From assembly GCA_030560485.1 (NCBI GenBank), contig JAKTTS010000292.1:1-20038 (forward strand): a stretch of DNA of 20,038 nucleotides, in the 5' to 3' direction. The notes under the pieces are model-generated. The model was not told where the DNA came from, searched no databases, and worked only from the letters and a program-made list of their open reading frames with translations. This DNA is from Ascoidea tarda (nom. inval.) (Eukaryota; Ascomycota; Saccharomycetes; Ascoideales; Ascoideaceae). Below are positions 9,005 to 17,274 of this stretch, in pieces. Both the position numbers and the translations under genes were made by a program. The first letter of the stretch is position 1. Each line of letters starts with the position of its first letter.

Positions 9005-10093
9005 CTAATGTTTTGAGATAATAGTATTTAAGTTCCTAGATCTAGTGTTTTTGTAGTAATTGAAAGAGATGATGAATAATAAGTAGATCAAGATGGAGAT
9101 GAACCAAATTAGGGAGATACCAGTGATATAGGAAAATACTTTAAAGTTATGGAGATAATATCTTAAACCTTTATAATTTAAATTGATTTTCAAGATTGAA
9201 TTTATGTTATCTAAGATGATATTTGGGTTGTTGAATTCAATTAGGACCGAAGAATTTTTCAAAAATGGCAAGTTTTTGATATCGAATTTGTAATCCCTTA
9301 ATAAGTCTAAGGAGTAAGAGTTCAAGTTCAAATCATTGTGGTGATTTTTGTTGTTGAAACTAGTGAAATAATTGATCAAGTTATTTGGGAAATTGTAAAT
9401 TATCGGGGGTAAAAAGGATTTCAAAATTGGGGGTAAGAACTGGTTTTCAATAACACCATTATAGTCATTGTTGTGACCATTGTAGTTATTACGGTTGTTT
9501 TGGGTGTTTGAACAGGATACTAGAAAGTTGTGGAGTATTGAGACCAATATGTTGCCATTGTTATTAAGATTGTCGTTGACGAAAATAGAGTTGGTTAGAG
9601 GCCATGAATTCACAATCTGAGAGGCTCTTGCATAGTCGGTATTGTCGTTGTTGTAGTGTTCATGAGTTTGTGTAAAGTCTCTGTTTTTGTTATTGTTCAA
9701 TTGATAGTCTAGAACCAAGTCGTGAACGAGTTCGTTGTTCAAGATGGAAAACTTGATCATCAAAGGCAAGTAGGCGAACTTGGTGAAATCGCAGTAGGAC
9801 TGGAAGTTGAAATTGAAGTTGTAGTGGTTGTTGAAGGTGATGAGGTTTAGAAGACTGTCCTCTACGTGGTTCAAGTCAACCAACACAAAGGGCGAGACCC
9901 TGTTGTAGATGTACTCGTAGTTGAAGTTCAAGGGAACGACGATGGTGGGAATCGGAAGAAGATAGTTATAGATCTTGTCGAAGAGGAAGAAGGACCAAAC
10001 CAAAAGTACTAGGAAGATGGACACGCCGGCCACAAAGGAGTAGAGGTATGCCCTCGTCACAGTGAAGGGAAGGCTGTAGCTGAAGAGGAACAT
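9005..10093 (-). CDS. SEI1: Seipin, likely SEI1/FLD1 orthologue
   Basis: A 362-residue protein with TM1 at about 18-37, a lumenal domain, and TM2 at about 319-344. Family resemblance to S. cerevisiae Sei1 includes VVPLNFN after TM1 (yeast VVPLNTFN), a beta-rich NFNFNFQSYC stretch (yeast LDLNLQLYC) and, before TM2, FKVFSYITGISLI (yeast KRFLSYIIGISIF). Seipin oligomerises in the ER membrane and organises lipid-droplet budding, in yeast with Ldb16. Length exceeds the usual ~285 aa because of Asn-rich lumenal insertions (about 133-155 and 196-215). The C-terminal tail is short, unlike paralogue B. It is divergent from the YET gene, with 200 bp between start codons. The first ~60 codons are much richer in G/C-ending codons than the rest. 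Being next to DUS3/DUS4/RPL31, as in S. cerevisiae, supports orthology. Confidence 0.87.
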   Translation of the reverse strand: MFLFSYSLPFTVTRAYLYSFVAGVSIFLVLLVWSFFLFDKIYNYLLPIPTIVVPLNFNYEYIYNRVSPFVLVDLNHVEDSLLNLITFNNHYNFNFNFQSYCDFTKFAYLPLMIKFSILNNELVHDLVLDYQLNNNKNRDFTQTHEHYNNDNTDYARASQIVNSWPLTNSIFVNDNLNNNGNILVSILHNFLVSCSNTQNNRNNYNGHNNDYNGVIENQFLPPILKSFLPPIIYNFPNNLINYFTSFNNKNHHNDLNLNSYSLDLLRDYKFDIKNLPFLKNSSVLIEFNNPNIILDNINSILKINLNYKGLRYYLHNFKVFSYITGISLIWFISILIYLLFIISFNYYKNTRSRNLNTIISKH

Positions 10094-10293
10094 GGCTGGA
10101 GCTTCTCTTCGTTGCTAACCTCCTTCTGGGCGCAAAGGAGTCTGATTATATCTGCTTCCCTTTTTGGCAAACGCTGCCCGGCCTTGCCTTTTGTGCGTGT
10201 TTGTGATTGCTTTTCTGTTGCTATTTCTTCTTCTGCTGCTGCTGCTTCTTCTCCCAGAGTTCTCTGTACCACTTTACTTGAATTGATCCCACA
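10094..10293. promoter_or_regulatory. Bidirectional promoter between SEI1 and the YET gene
   Basis: The 200 bp between two divergent start codons must hold both promoters. The region is GC-richer than the window average and includes a run of CTGCTG-type triplets near 10233-10247. No specific factor site can be assigned. Short ORFs on both strands here look spurious. Confidence 0.6.
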
Positions 10294-10901
10294 ATGTCTC
10301 TCTACTACACTATGGTATGTTTGCTCTCTGCTTTTGCCTCCATCCACTGCACACACTAACCCATTGATGTGATCCACAGGTATTCGCTATATTGGTGACC
10401 GAAATGGTCCTCTTTGCTTCGTTGTCGTTGCCCTTGCCCAGCAAGCTCAGACGACCATTGTTGAAGACCATCAGCCAACCGTTTCAATCCAAGCAGTTCA
10501 AGGTTGTTATGAGGTGTATATTGGCCTTCATCTTGCTTTTGTTCGTCGATGCCTGGAACAAACTTTCTGCCATCGATCAGGAACTTAAGCTATCCGAATC
10601 AATTGTCGCTGGTACTCCAAGAAGCGAAATTCAAGCTAAGAAATTCTATGCCCAAAGAAACTTGTATCTTTGTGGATTCTCCTTGTTTTTAACTTTGATT
10701 CTCAACCGAACTTACTCCTTGGTCGCTGAATTGATCTTGACAAAGGATAAATTAAGAGCCAAGGGCATCGATAGATTTTCCGATAGCCCTTCTGCTGTTC
10801 AAATCAATAAGTTGAAAGAATTAATTGAAAAGAAAGATGAAGACATTGAAATCTTAAAACAAAAGGCGAAGGATTTATCCGGGCAATATGACTCTTTATA
10901 A
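10294..10901 (+). CDS. BAP31-like ER protein (YET family), spliced
   Basis: Exon 1 is 10294-10314 (MSLYYTM) and exon 2 is 10380-10901. The 180-residue product begins MSLYYTMVFAILVTEMVLF, matching yeast Yet3 (MSLYYTLVFAILVTE). Family members are ER membrane proteins related to mammalian BAP31; yeast Yet1 and Yet3 form a complex tied to the translocon and to regulated inositol metabolism. Three membrane segments are visible (about 5-24, 48-65, 101-121), with LPLPSKLRRPLL after the first and KKFYAQRNLYL before the third. A charged coiled-coil-like C-terminus runs from about 148 to 172. The product is shorter than yeast Yet3 (about 200 aa) and lacks a terminal dilysine signal (it ends GQYDSL). 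The spliced start is preferred because without it the conserved N-terminus is lost. I cannot assign it to YET1, 2 or 3 specifically. Confidence 0.93.
10315..10379 (+). other. Spliceosomal intron in the YET gene (65 nt)
   Basis: Donor GTATGT directly follows the seventh codon. The branch-site-like CACTAAC is at 10354-10360, and the acceptor CAG ends at 10379. Removal joins ATG to GTA in phase 0 and restores the conserved YET N-terminus. The intron is very short, with about 20 nt from branch A to acceptor. Confidence 0.93.
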
Positions 10902-11078
10902 CCTCCTTTTCTCAAATCTATTGTTTTATGATTCCATAATCTAATTTATCTAAATTTAAGCTCTAACTAAACTGAAATAAACTTACTTATTTTAATGTTA
11001 AAGTTAATATATATAGGCAATACTATATATAAATACATAATAACTACTTGTTGAAAAAAAACAAAAAAACTCACAAAT

Positions 11079-13160
11079 TTACTCTCTAGTATCATACGCA
11101 TTACTTTTATGTTTTGGTTGAAATTGAAAATCCTTATTTGCTGGCCCTAAAAACATCTCACTTATCTTGATCCAATCTTTATAATCTGATGAGCCCAATA
11201 GCGTCTCCATCTCATCTCTTCCTCTCCAATTTGGTGGTCTTTCATTCAATTTACTTGGCAACCTCTCCAATATTCCAACTGGAATATATCTATGAAAAAA
11301 TGAAATGAATTCACATAAAAACCTTCTACTTAATCCAACTCCATATTCATCACTGCCCCAATGTTCTAATGCCAACTTGGAATACTCTTTTAATATCTCT
11401 AATCTCTCAGAACTGCTCTTGTCAATATGTTGTCTTTTATCGATTTCCTCAAATATCCAGGGCTTAATCAACCCTCCTCTAGCAATCATAACGCTATCAA
11501 CTCCTTCTCTTGCCTGATTATTATAATAATCCTCATAATTATATACATCCCCATTTCCAACAAAAAACACTTTACTATCATCTCTCAACTCTTTATCTTC
11601 CATCTTAGCTAAATTCATTTCCTCAACAACTTTACCAACTTCCCCAATATAATCCCAATTACTTTCTTTAGTATATCTTTGCTGTCTTGATCTACCATGC
11701 AATGTAATCACTTTGACATCTGTCTCTTTAATCAATCTTTTAACCAATGGTATGGCAGTTGGCTTATTGTCTCGAACACCCATTCGAATCTTAACTGTAA
11801 TGGGAATTTCATCTGAACATGCATTCATTCCTTTTAAAATTCTAATCAATCTTGACGGTTGATCCATCAACGCAGAACCAGCTCCTGCTCTATATAACAA
11901 ATCAATTGGACATCCACAATTTAAATTAATCTCAGAAACAGATGTCAACAATTTAGATATAGCTTCACTAGCCTTGCATGCTTCCCAATGTTTGGCTGTA
12001 GCTATTTGAACACCAAAACCAGGATATTCCGAAATATGCGCTTTTGGTAATGCCCACTCACTATTAGACCCTTGAATTAATGGCAATGCTAACGCCATTT
12101 CAGAATATGTAATATCTACATCATAAAGCTTCTTCAATAATCTTCTAAAGGGTAAATTTCCAACGGTTGTAAGTGGGGATAAGATTTTCTTATTATTATA
12201 ATCTAATTTTTTCTTTTCACATGGTAAAAACGGTGGTTCAACATATTCATAATACTTTTGTTTGGTATTTTTAGCCTTTTCATTTTCATTTTCGTTTTCG
12301 TTTTCATCTTTCTCGTCTTTATTTCCATTTTTCTCGTCTTTATTTTCATCTTCGTCTTTATTTTCATCTTCGTCTTTATTTTCATCATTTTCATTTTCCT
12401 TATCTATTTTCTTATTTTTGTTTTTTTCCTTATTTTCTTTAGTGGTTTTATTAATTATATTATTGTTCTTGGTTAAAATATTCAAATATGGGATAAATTG
12501 TTCGGATTTTTCAAATTTATAGTTCTTTTTTTGTAATTTGTATTTAATTTCACCTTCAAGACAATTGATCTCCTTATCTGTTTTAGATGTTTTCTCATAT
12601 TTTTCTAAATCTTTAACTAACATTTTGGTTTCAAAATTAAAATGACTTGATAACCAACGACATTTCAATCCGGCTGGACAATATCCAATGGCTTCAAAAA
12701 CTGGACAAGCTCCCTCAATTTCCTTTTCTTTAGATTTTAAATAAAAATCAATATCATGAGTATTTCTACAATTTTCTGCACCAAATTTACACTTTCTATC
12801 TAAATTGTCTGGATCAATTAAACTTGAACACAATCTAATAGTTTCATGTGGTTGACGTAAATCTCTATTCTTATTTTGCCCTCTTTTCTTTTGTGATTTT
12901 TTAATATTTCGTTGTTTTTTTTTATTAAACTTATCGCCAGAGTCATTTACAGATAAGCTTTCATATTTCGGATTATTGTTAACATTTCCTTCCATCTCAT
13001 CATCATCAATCGCTGGACGAATCACATTTTCAATTATATATTGTCTCTTAATTTGAGCTACACCCTTGATGTGCAAATGACTGTTTGATCTCTTAAGGGA
13101 TCTGGGTTGAGATTCCAATTCGGTTTTGTTTTCACTGCTGGTTTCTTGTGTCATTTTCAA
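11079..13160 (-). CDS. DUS3: tRNA-dihydrouridine synthase 3
   Basis: 693 residues, close to yeast Dus3 (668 aa). Family enzymes use FMN and NADPH to reduce uridine to dihydrouridine; Dus3 acts at position 47 of the tRNA variable loop. Two CCCH-type zinc fingers are visible: C111, C124, C131, H135 and C152, C161, C167, H173. After a linker, the TIM-barrel catalytic domain starts at about 325 (LSPLTTVGNLPFRRL). The catalytic Cys is C417 in NLNCGCP, with KIRMG (K458), TLHGRSRQQRY (H488) and VGNGDVY for FMN phosphate. The helical C-domain follows (about 585-673). The linker at about 240-300 is a Lys/Glu/Asp/Asn repeat encoded by a tandem array. No intron or break was seen. The gene is convergent with YET (177 bp apart) and divergent from DUS4. 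No in-frame CTG was seen. Confidence 0.96.
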   Translation of the reverse strand: MKMTQETSSENKTELESQPRSLKRSNSHLHIKGVAQIKRQYIIENVIRPAIDDDEMEGNVNNNPKYESLSVNDSGDKFNKKKQRNIKKSQKKRGQNKNRDLRQPHETIRLCSSLIDPDNLDRKCKFGAENCRNTHDIDFYLKSKEKEIEGACPVFEAIGYCPAGLKCRWLSSHFNFETKMLVKDLEKYEKTSKTDKEINCLEGEIKYKLQKKNYKFEKSEQFIPYLNILTKNNNIINKTTKENKEKNKNKKIDKENENDENKDEDENKDEDENKDEKNGNKDEKDENENENENEKAKNTKQKYYEYVEPPFLPCEKKKLDYNNKKILSPLTTVGNLPFRRLLKKLYDVDITYSEMALALPLIQGSNSEWALPKAHISEYPGFGVQIATAKHWEACKASEAISKLLTSVSEINLNCGCPIDLLYRAGAGSALMDQPSRLIRILKGMNACSDEIPITVKIRMGVRDNKPTAIPLVKRLIKETDVKVITLHGRSRQQRYTKESNWDYIGEVGKVVEEMNLAKMEDKELRDDSKVFFVGNGDVYNYEDYYNNQAREGVDSVMIARGGLIKPWIFEEIDKRQHIDKSSSERLEILKEYSKLALEHWGSDEYGVGLSRRFLCEFISFFHRYIPVGILERLPSKLNERPPNWRGRDEMETLLGSSDYKDWIKISEMFLGPANKDFQFQPKHKSNAYDTRE
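12283..12400. repeat. Tandem array encoding the acidic linker of DUS3
   Basis: Three near-perfect 18-bp units sit at 12334-12351, 12352-12369 and 12370-12387 (core TCTTTATTTTCATCTTCG on the plus strand), with degenerate hexamer-based copies on both sides. On the minus strand they encode DENKDE-type repeats between the zinc fingers and the catalytic barrel. The units keep frame, so the linker length is free to vary. Confidence 0.9.
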
Positions 13161-13609
13161 TTGTCTAAGTGCTCCAATTTCTCAATTATCTCTTCAAAAC
13201 TTGTCCACTGATAAATTTTGAAGCAGAATTACACTTTGAAAAAAGTCAAAACAAAAAAATTCAAAAAAATAAAAACTTTTTTTCTCCACCAAAATCTGAA
13301 AATTTTCAACAAAAAGCGGTCCGCAACTACCTTCCTAAAGTGGATAAGCAAAGAAATTTTGGAAATTTGAATCATTTTCTTTAACAAGAAATTGGCGAAT
13401 TTTATCTTTTGCACTGTTTTTATCGTTGTTATCGTATCATCTCCATTATCTTTCGACCATCTTTTGAGGGTGAATATATATATATTGTTCATGTTGTTTA
13501 CCTATCATATTTTTGGTTTTTCTCTTTTATAGACATACCACAACACCATAAATTTTTTTGTTTTTTTTCCATAAAATCATATCAATTTAATATAATTTCC
13601 ACTCTCAAT
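13161..13609. promoter_or_regulatory. Bidirectional promoter between DUS3 and DUS4
   Basis: The 449 bp between divergent ATGs contains A- and T-runs (13246-13280 and 13554-13568) that could act as nucleosome-excluding poly(dA:dT). It also contains a TATA-like alternation at 13474-13485, about 125 bp before the DUS4 start. ORFs within it have no family resemblance. Confidence 0.65.
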
Positions 13610-14671
13610 ATGACTACAAAAGTTTCTCCATCTTTTGCTAGAATTTCACCAAGAAACCCAGTTCATAATCCAATTAACATATTCAAAGAATGCAAAAAAC
13701 AGGGCAGACCAGCTTTCATATCGGGACCAATGGTCCGATATTCTAAACTACCCTTCAGAGAGTTGGTCCGTAATTATAATATTGATATTGTTGTTTCTCC
13801 AATGATTTTGGCTAGAGAATTTGTGAGAAATGAAATGGCAAGATACAGTGATTTTACCACAAATGATAAAGATCGCTCATTGGTTATTCAGGTTGGTAGC
13901 AATAATGTTGTCGATTTTCTTAGATTTATTGAAATGATCCATCCATACTGCGATGCAATTGGGCTAAACTGCGGATGTCCTGTGAAGGAACAAGTGAGAT
14001 CAGGAATTGGAGCAGCGTTAATGTTAGAGCCCGAAAAAGTGGCTGAAATGATAAAGGCAGCAAAGGATAAATTTGGAAATAAAGTCACTCTCGAGACTAA
14101 AATAAGAATCCATAAGGACATACAAGAAACAGTGAGATTTGTGAAAATGGTGGAAGCAGCAGGAGTCGATTGGATAACAGTTCATGGAAGAACCCAGACA
14201 ACTCGGTCATCACAACCAGCCAATTTCGAGGCAATCAAAATCGTAAAGGAATCAGTATCAGTTCCAGTTGTTGCTAACGGCGACTGTTTTTCATTGGAAG
14301 AAGCCCATCGAATTGCAAACGATACAGGTGTCGATGGTGTTATGGCAGTTCGTGGTATATTAGAGAATCCTGCAATGTTTAGTGGATATAAACAGGTGCC
14401 CTGGGGTGCAATTGAGCGATTCTTTAATATAGGCGTGTCATATTCCTTGCCTTTCAGAGTGTTTCAACATCATTTGTCAACTATGCTTGAAAGTCAAATC
14501 TCCAAACAGCTTCGATTGGAATTGAACAACTGCAAAACTCTCGTTGAGTTGATTGACTGGTTTGATGCACACTTCATGCTTCGAAGGTCCACAGAAGAAG
14601 GCTACGGAAAGGGCGTAGAGGTGGACTATTTGGTCAGACCCAAGGAAAACGAGTGCTCATTCAACTTGTAA
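13610..14671 (+). CDS. DUS4: tRNA-dihydrouridine synthase 4
   Basis: The start is ATG at 13610 (MTTKVSPSFARIS), giving 353 residues, close to yeast Dus4 (367 aa). The frame is open for about 200 bp upstream, but that part is AT-rich and unlike any Dus, so the internal ATG is preferred. Dus4 makes dihydrouridine at D-loop positions 20a and 20b of cytosolic tRNAs, using FMN and NADPH. The barrel starts near FISGPMVRYSKLPFREL (36-52). The catalytic Cys is C123 in GLNCGCP, with TKIRI (K164), TVHGRTQTTRS (H192) and VVANGDCFS for FMN phosphate. No zinc fingers are present, as expected for Dus4. The gene is divergent from DUS3 and convergent with RPL31, the latter as in S. cerevisiae. Confidence 0.96.
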   Translation: MTTKVSPSFARISPRNPVHNPINIFKECKKQGRPAFISGPMVRYSKLPFRELVRNYNIDIVVSPMILAREFVRNEMARYSDFTTNDKDRSLVIQVGSNNVVDFLRFIEMIHPYCDAIGLNCGCPVKEQVRSGIGAALMLEPEKVAEMIKAAKDKFGNKVTLETKIRIHKDIQETVRFVKMVEAAGVDWITVHGRTQTTRSSQPANFEAIKIVKESVSVPVVANGDCFSLEEAHRIANDTGVDGVMAVRGILENPAMFSGYKQVPWGAIERFFNIGVSYSLPFRVFQHHLSTMLESQISKQLRLELNNCKTLVELIDWFDAHFMLRRSTEEGYGKGVEVDYLVRPKENECSFNL

Positions 14672-15621
14672 CATATCTCTAACAAACACTGAACATCTTC
14701 CAGCATATTTTCCAGTTTACTCTATTATTTTATCTTCCATCACAACTTCAGTTTGGCAAATATCCAGCTTTGTGGATCAGAGCCATCAGAGAGGGTCAAC
14801 TTCCTCGTGCTTAGAGCCCTGATTTTTTTGAGGGAGTGAAAAATCAAAAATTTCACCATGTATTTTTGAAGAAACTTTTCTCTTCAAAAAATACTGCTGA
14901 TGCTGTGGGCAAGTAATTAGGAATGGGACTGTTATTAGGGTATGTTTTATTTCCAGTCTGTTGAGAAGCAAAACTTTGAAAACAATAGGTGATGATACTT
15001 TTTATTTTTGTTTGAGCATTAATACGAAGAAATCGTTTTGATTGATTCATTGCAATGAACTTTACTTGTTTTATAGTCATAGTTACACTGATATTTATTG
15101 TTTTCAAATTGATTTAGTTTTCTAATTTATCGTGCTTTTGGTTTTTTTATCTTAATAATGATTACTAACGATATGATTTGTTTTGTTCATATAGATTTGA
15201 TATTATATAAATCTCTAATACATTATATATTCCACTAATTTGTTTTTTCAAAGTTCCACATTGTAGATTTGTAAATGCGTTTATATTATTTTGAATTTAT
15301 TAAATAAAAATTTATCAGTCTTAGGAAAATACAAAAAAAAAAGAAAAAAAAAAGAGGCAATAACAATAGATTTTACAGAGCATTTTGAGATTATCATTAA
15401 TTATTTATTTTGAAAAAATAAAATATACTTTTGATAAATAATTCTTAGTACAATATCTTCATATTATGCTGTATTATTTCATTTTAGTTTTTAGCTTTTG
15501 GATTTTAGTCCTAAATTAATCTAATTAAGGATGTTTGGTTATTGTTTATTATGACAGACTGAATAAATAAAAAATGTATATTATATTATAATCATGATAA
15601 TTACGATAATTAATAAATAAT
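14672..15621. other. Convergent intergenic region DUS4-RPL31
   Basis: This 950-bp spacer lies between two 3' ends, long for a convergent yeast pair. Composition drops from moderately GC-rich (to about 14830) to strongly AT-rich. An A-run cluster is at about 15331-15354. A hairpin-capable, T-tailed segment at 14778-14832 is the only structured-looking element. Two minus-strand ORFs (14786-14971, 14853-15107) lack family features and are not called. No tRNA was recognised. Confidence 0.55.
14789..14832 (+). other. Possible hairpin with T-tail downstream of DUS4
   Basis: ATCAG near 14787 can pair with CTGAT at 14818-14822, enclosing a second stem (GAGG with CCTC near 14795-14808). A run of seven T follows. 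It lies 115-160 bp past the DUS4 stop and is more GC-rich than its surroundings. It could be a 3'-end structure or chance; the stems are short. Confidence 0.2.
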
Positions 15622-16961
15622 TTATTCATCATCTTCGTCAACAACAACAGTTTCTAAACCCTTAGCAGAAGCAACAAAAACTGGCTCAACATAAGAAAAT
15701 AATTTTTCAGAAGCATCTTCTTCTTCGTTACGTTTTCTTGAGATTCTAATTCTTAATCTGTATGGAACACCTTGAATACCACGTTTCCAGATTTCTTGAT
15801 TTAATTTTGGATCAATACGAACGTCTTTTGTGCCCATATGTAAAGTAGCAAATTTTTTAATTTCTTTAACAGCCTTTGGAGCACGTTTTTTAAATTGTTT
15901 TCCAAACAACTGATAAAAGTAAGAGTTAGTAAATGTTTTAAATAAAAAAATTTAGAAGAAATTTCCCTCTCTTCTGAATAAAAAAAACTCATAAATATCA
16001 TCAGTTATCAATAATTATTCAAAAAAACAACAGAAGTATTGGTTATGATTGAATAGCAGAAAAAAATTCAGAATTTTATATTAAAAAATTTAATTAATTG
16101 TTTGTATAATTTTGCTTTGAGATAAAAAAATGTGATTATGTTATATTAAAAATTATTATCATGTTTTTGAAAATTTAATATTGCAAATTATTTCTTATTT
16201 AATTTTTGCTTAAATTAACTGAGGTACTTGAGTATTTAATTTTATGTGATTTTCAATAATTTTGTTGTCTTTAACGATTGTTCGGTTGAATTTATTAAGA
16301 GAAAAGTTTAATAACAAAAAACTGATCATTAATCTGAAATTCAACAAATTCTCGTTATGTATCTAATTGTAATTGTGTTTTTTAAATCGTATTTTCAATT
16401 GCAATTTAGCTTTATATTTTTTTATTTTACTGTTTTTATTTTTCTATTTTCATATTAATTTTTATTCATAACTTGTTTGATTTTTTTAATATTATGAATT
16501 TTCGTCTTAGAAAAGTAAGATAAAGAATAATTGTTTATGAAATTGTATTTTATTAAAAAAACAAAGGATGTTTGACTATCTTTTAAAAATGGTTTAAAAG
16601 TACTTTTAAATTGGAATTATTACAAAAATAAGATAATAGGATAATAGGAAAATATTGAAAAATTGAATAAATGGATCAATCTATGTGGTAATTAATGAAT
16701 TTTTAAATAATTATAAGGAGGTTTTGATAGGGTTTCAATAGATTTTTGGTGAATTTTTATGAATTTTTATAAAATTTAATATATTTAAAGTGATTTTGAT
16801 ATATTTTGATAACTGTTGATAATAAGATTCAATTGATTTTTTAATGATAATGATAATAATAATGATGGATAATTGATAATGAAAATACGTACTCTTTTGT
16901 GGAGATTGATGGTATATTCACAAGTGACAACGTCTTTAAGAGCACTTCTATTGTTAGACAT
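15622..16961 (-). CDS. RPL31: 60S ribosomal protein L31 (eL31), spliced
   Basis: Exon 1 is 16893-16961 (MSNNRSALKDVVTCEYTINLHKR, in two parts around position 12) and exon 2 is 15622-15909, starting LFGKQFKKRAPKAV. Together they give 118 residues, versus 113 in yeast. Conserved stretches are INLHKR, FKKRAPKAVKEIKKFA, LHMGTKDVR, YRLRIRISRKRNEEED and LFSYVEPV. eL31 is a large-subunit protein near the exit tunnel. The codon after the acceptor is TTG (Leu), so exon 2 is not a separate start. One oddity is Cys in VVTCEYTIN, where yeast has Arg (VVTREYTIN). The intron position is close to that of S. cerevisiae RPL31A/B, one codon or so earlier. The gene is convergent with DUS4, as in S. cerevisiae (YLR405W/YLR406C). 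Confidence 0.97.
15910..16892 (-). other. Spliceosomal intron of RPL31 (983 nt)
   Basis: On the minus strand, donor GTACGT is at 16887-16892. The branch site is a perfect TACTAAC at 15925-15931, and the acceptor CAG is at 15910-15912. The intron is extremely AT-rich and about twice the size of the S. cerevisiae RPL31 introns (about 0.4 kb). I searched by eye for box C/D pairs in the sense orientation and found none convincing. It may still hold structure. Confidence 0.95.
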
Positions 16962-17134
16962 TTTTTACTATTTAAAAATTGTGAATTATATTTAATTATA
17001 TTTGAATTAATTTTGCCAACGATAATATATAATTGTCAATTTTTAATTAATTGATTGATATTGGAGATTGATGAATGAAGTAATAGAAAATTGGAAATTT
17101 GAAAAAAAGAAGGTGCCAAAAAAAAAGCATGTAG

Positions 17135-17140
17135 CACGTG
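17135..17140. promoter_or_regulatory. CACGTG (E-box / Cbf1-type site)
   Basis: The CACGTG palindrome, extended as GCACGTGC, is centred about 175 bp upstream of the RPL31 ATG. Cbf1 binds CACGTG. In Candida albicans Cbf1 with Tbf1 is reported at ribosomal protein promoters in place of Rap1, so placement before an RP gene is suggestive. Confidence 0.5.
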
Positions 17141-17266
17141 CATAATAAAATGTATAAAAGCAAATGTATCACGCTTTTCAACTACTAAATGAGAGGAATT
17201 AGGAAATAAGAAGTCGTGTTTGTACAGGGTAGTGAATTTGAAGTTTAATAAAGAGAGATGTTGTGA

Positions 17267-17274
17267 GCGATGAG
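17267..17274. promoter_or_regulatory. PAC-like motif GCGATGAG
   Basis: An exact GCGATGAG lies about 306 bp upstream of the RPL31 ATG. The PAC element is the Dot6/Tod6 site of ribosome-biogenesis genes in yeast. It is distant and more typical of RiBi than RP genes, so function here is uncertain. Confidence 0.35.

Noticed and set aside
10057-10377. 106-codon minus-strand and 86-codon plus-strand ORFs over the SEI1/YET promoter
   Set aside because: They overlap the SEI1 start and the YET exon 1 and intron. Low-complexity Ala/Glu runs come from CTG/CTT triplets.
13409-13609. Upstream in-frame extension of DUS4
   Set aside because: The extra 67 residues are rich in Phe/Ile/Tyr from T-rich promoter sequence; starting at 13610 gives the normal family length.
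14786-15107. Two overlapping minus-strand ORFs in the DUS4-RPL31 spacer
   Set aside because: They overlap in different frames, have no recognisable motif and sit in a convergent 3' region.
15910-16892. Box C/D snoRNA inside the RPL31 intron
   Set aside because: A TGATGA-like element (plus-strand TCATCA near 15997) is preceded by C rather than a purine and has no downstream CTGA before the intron end.
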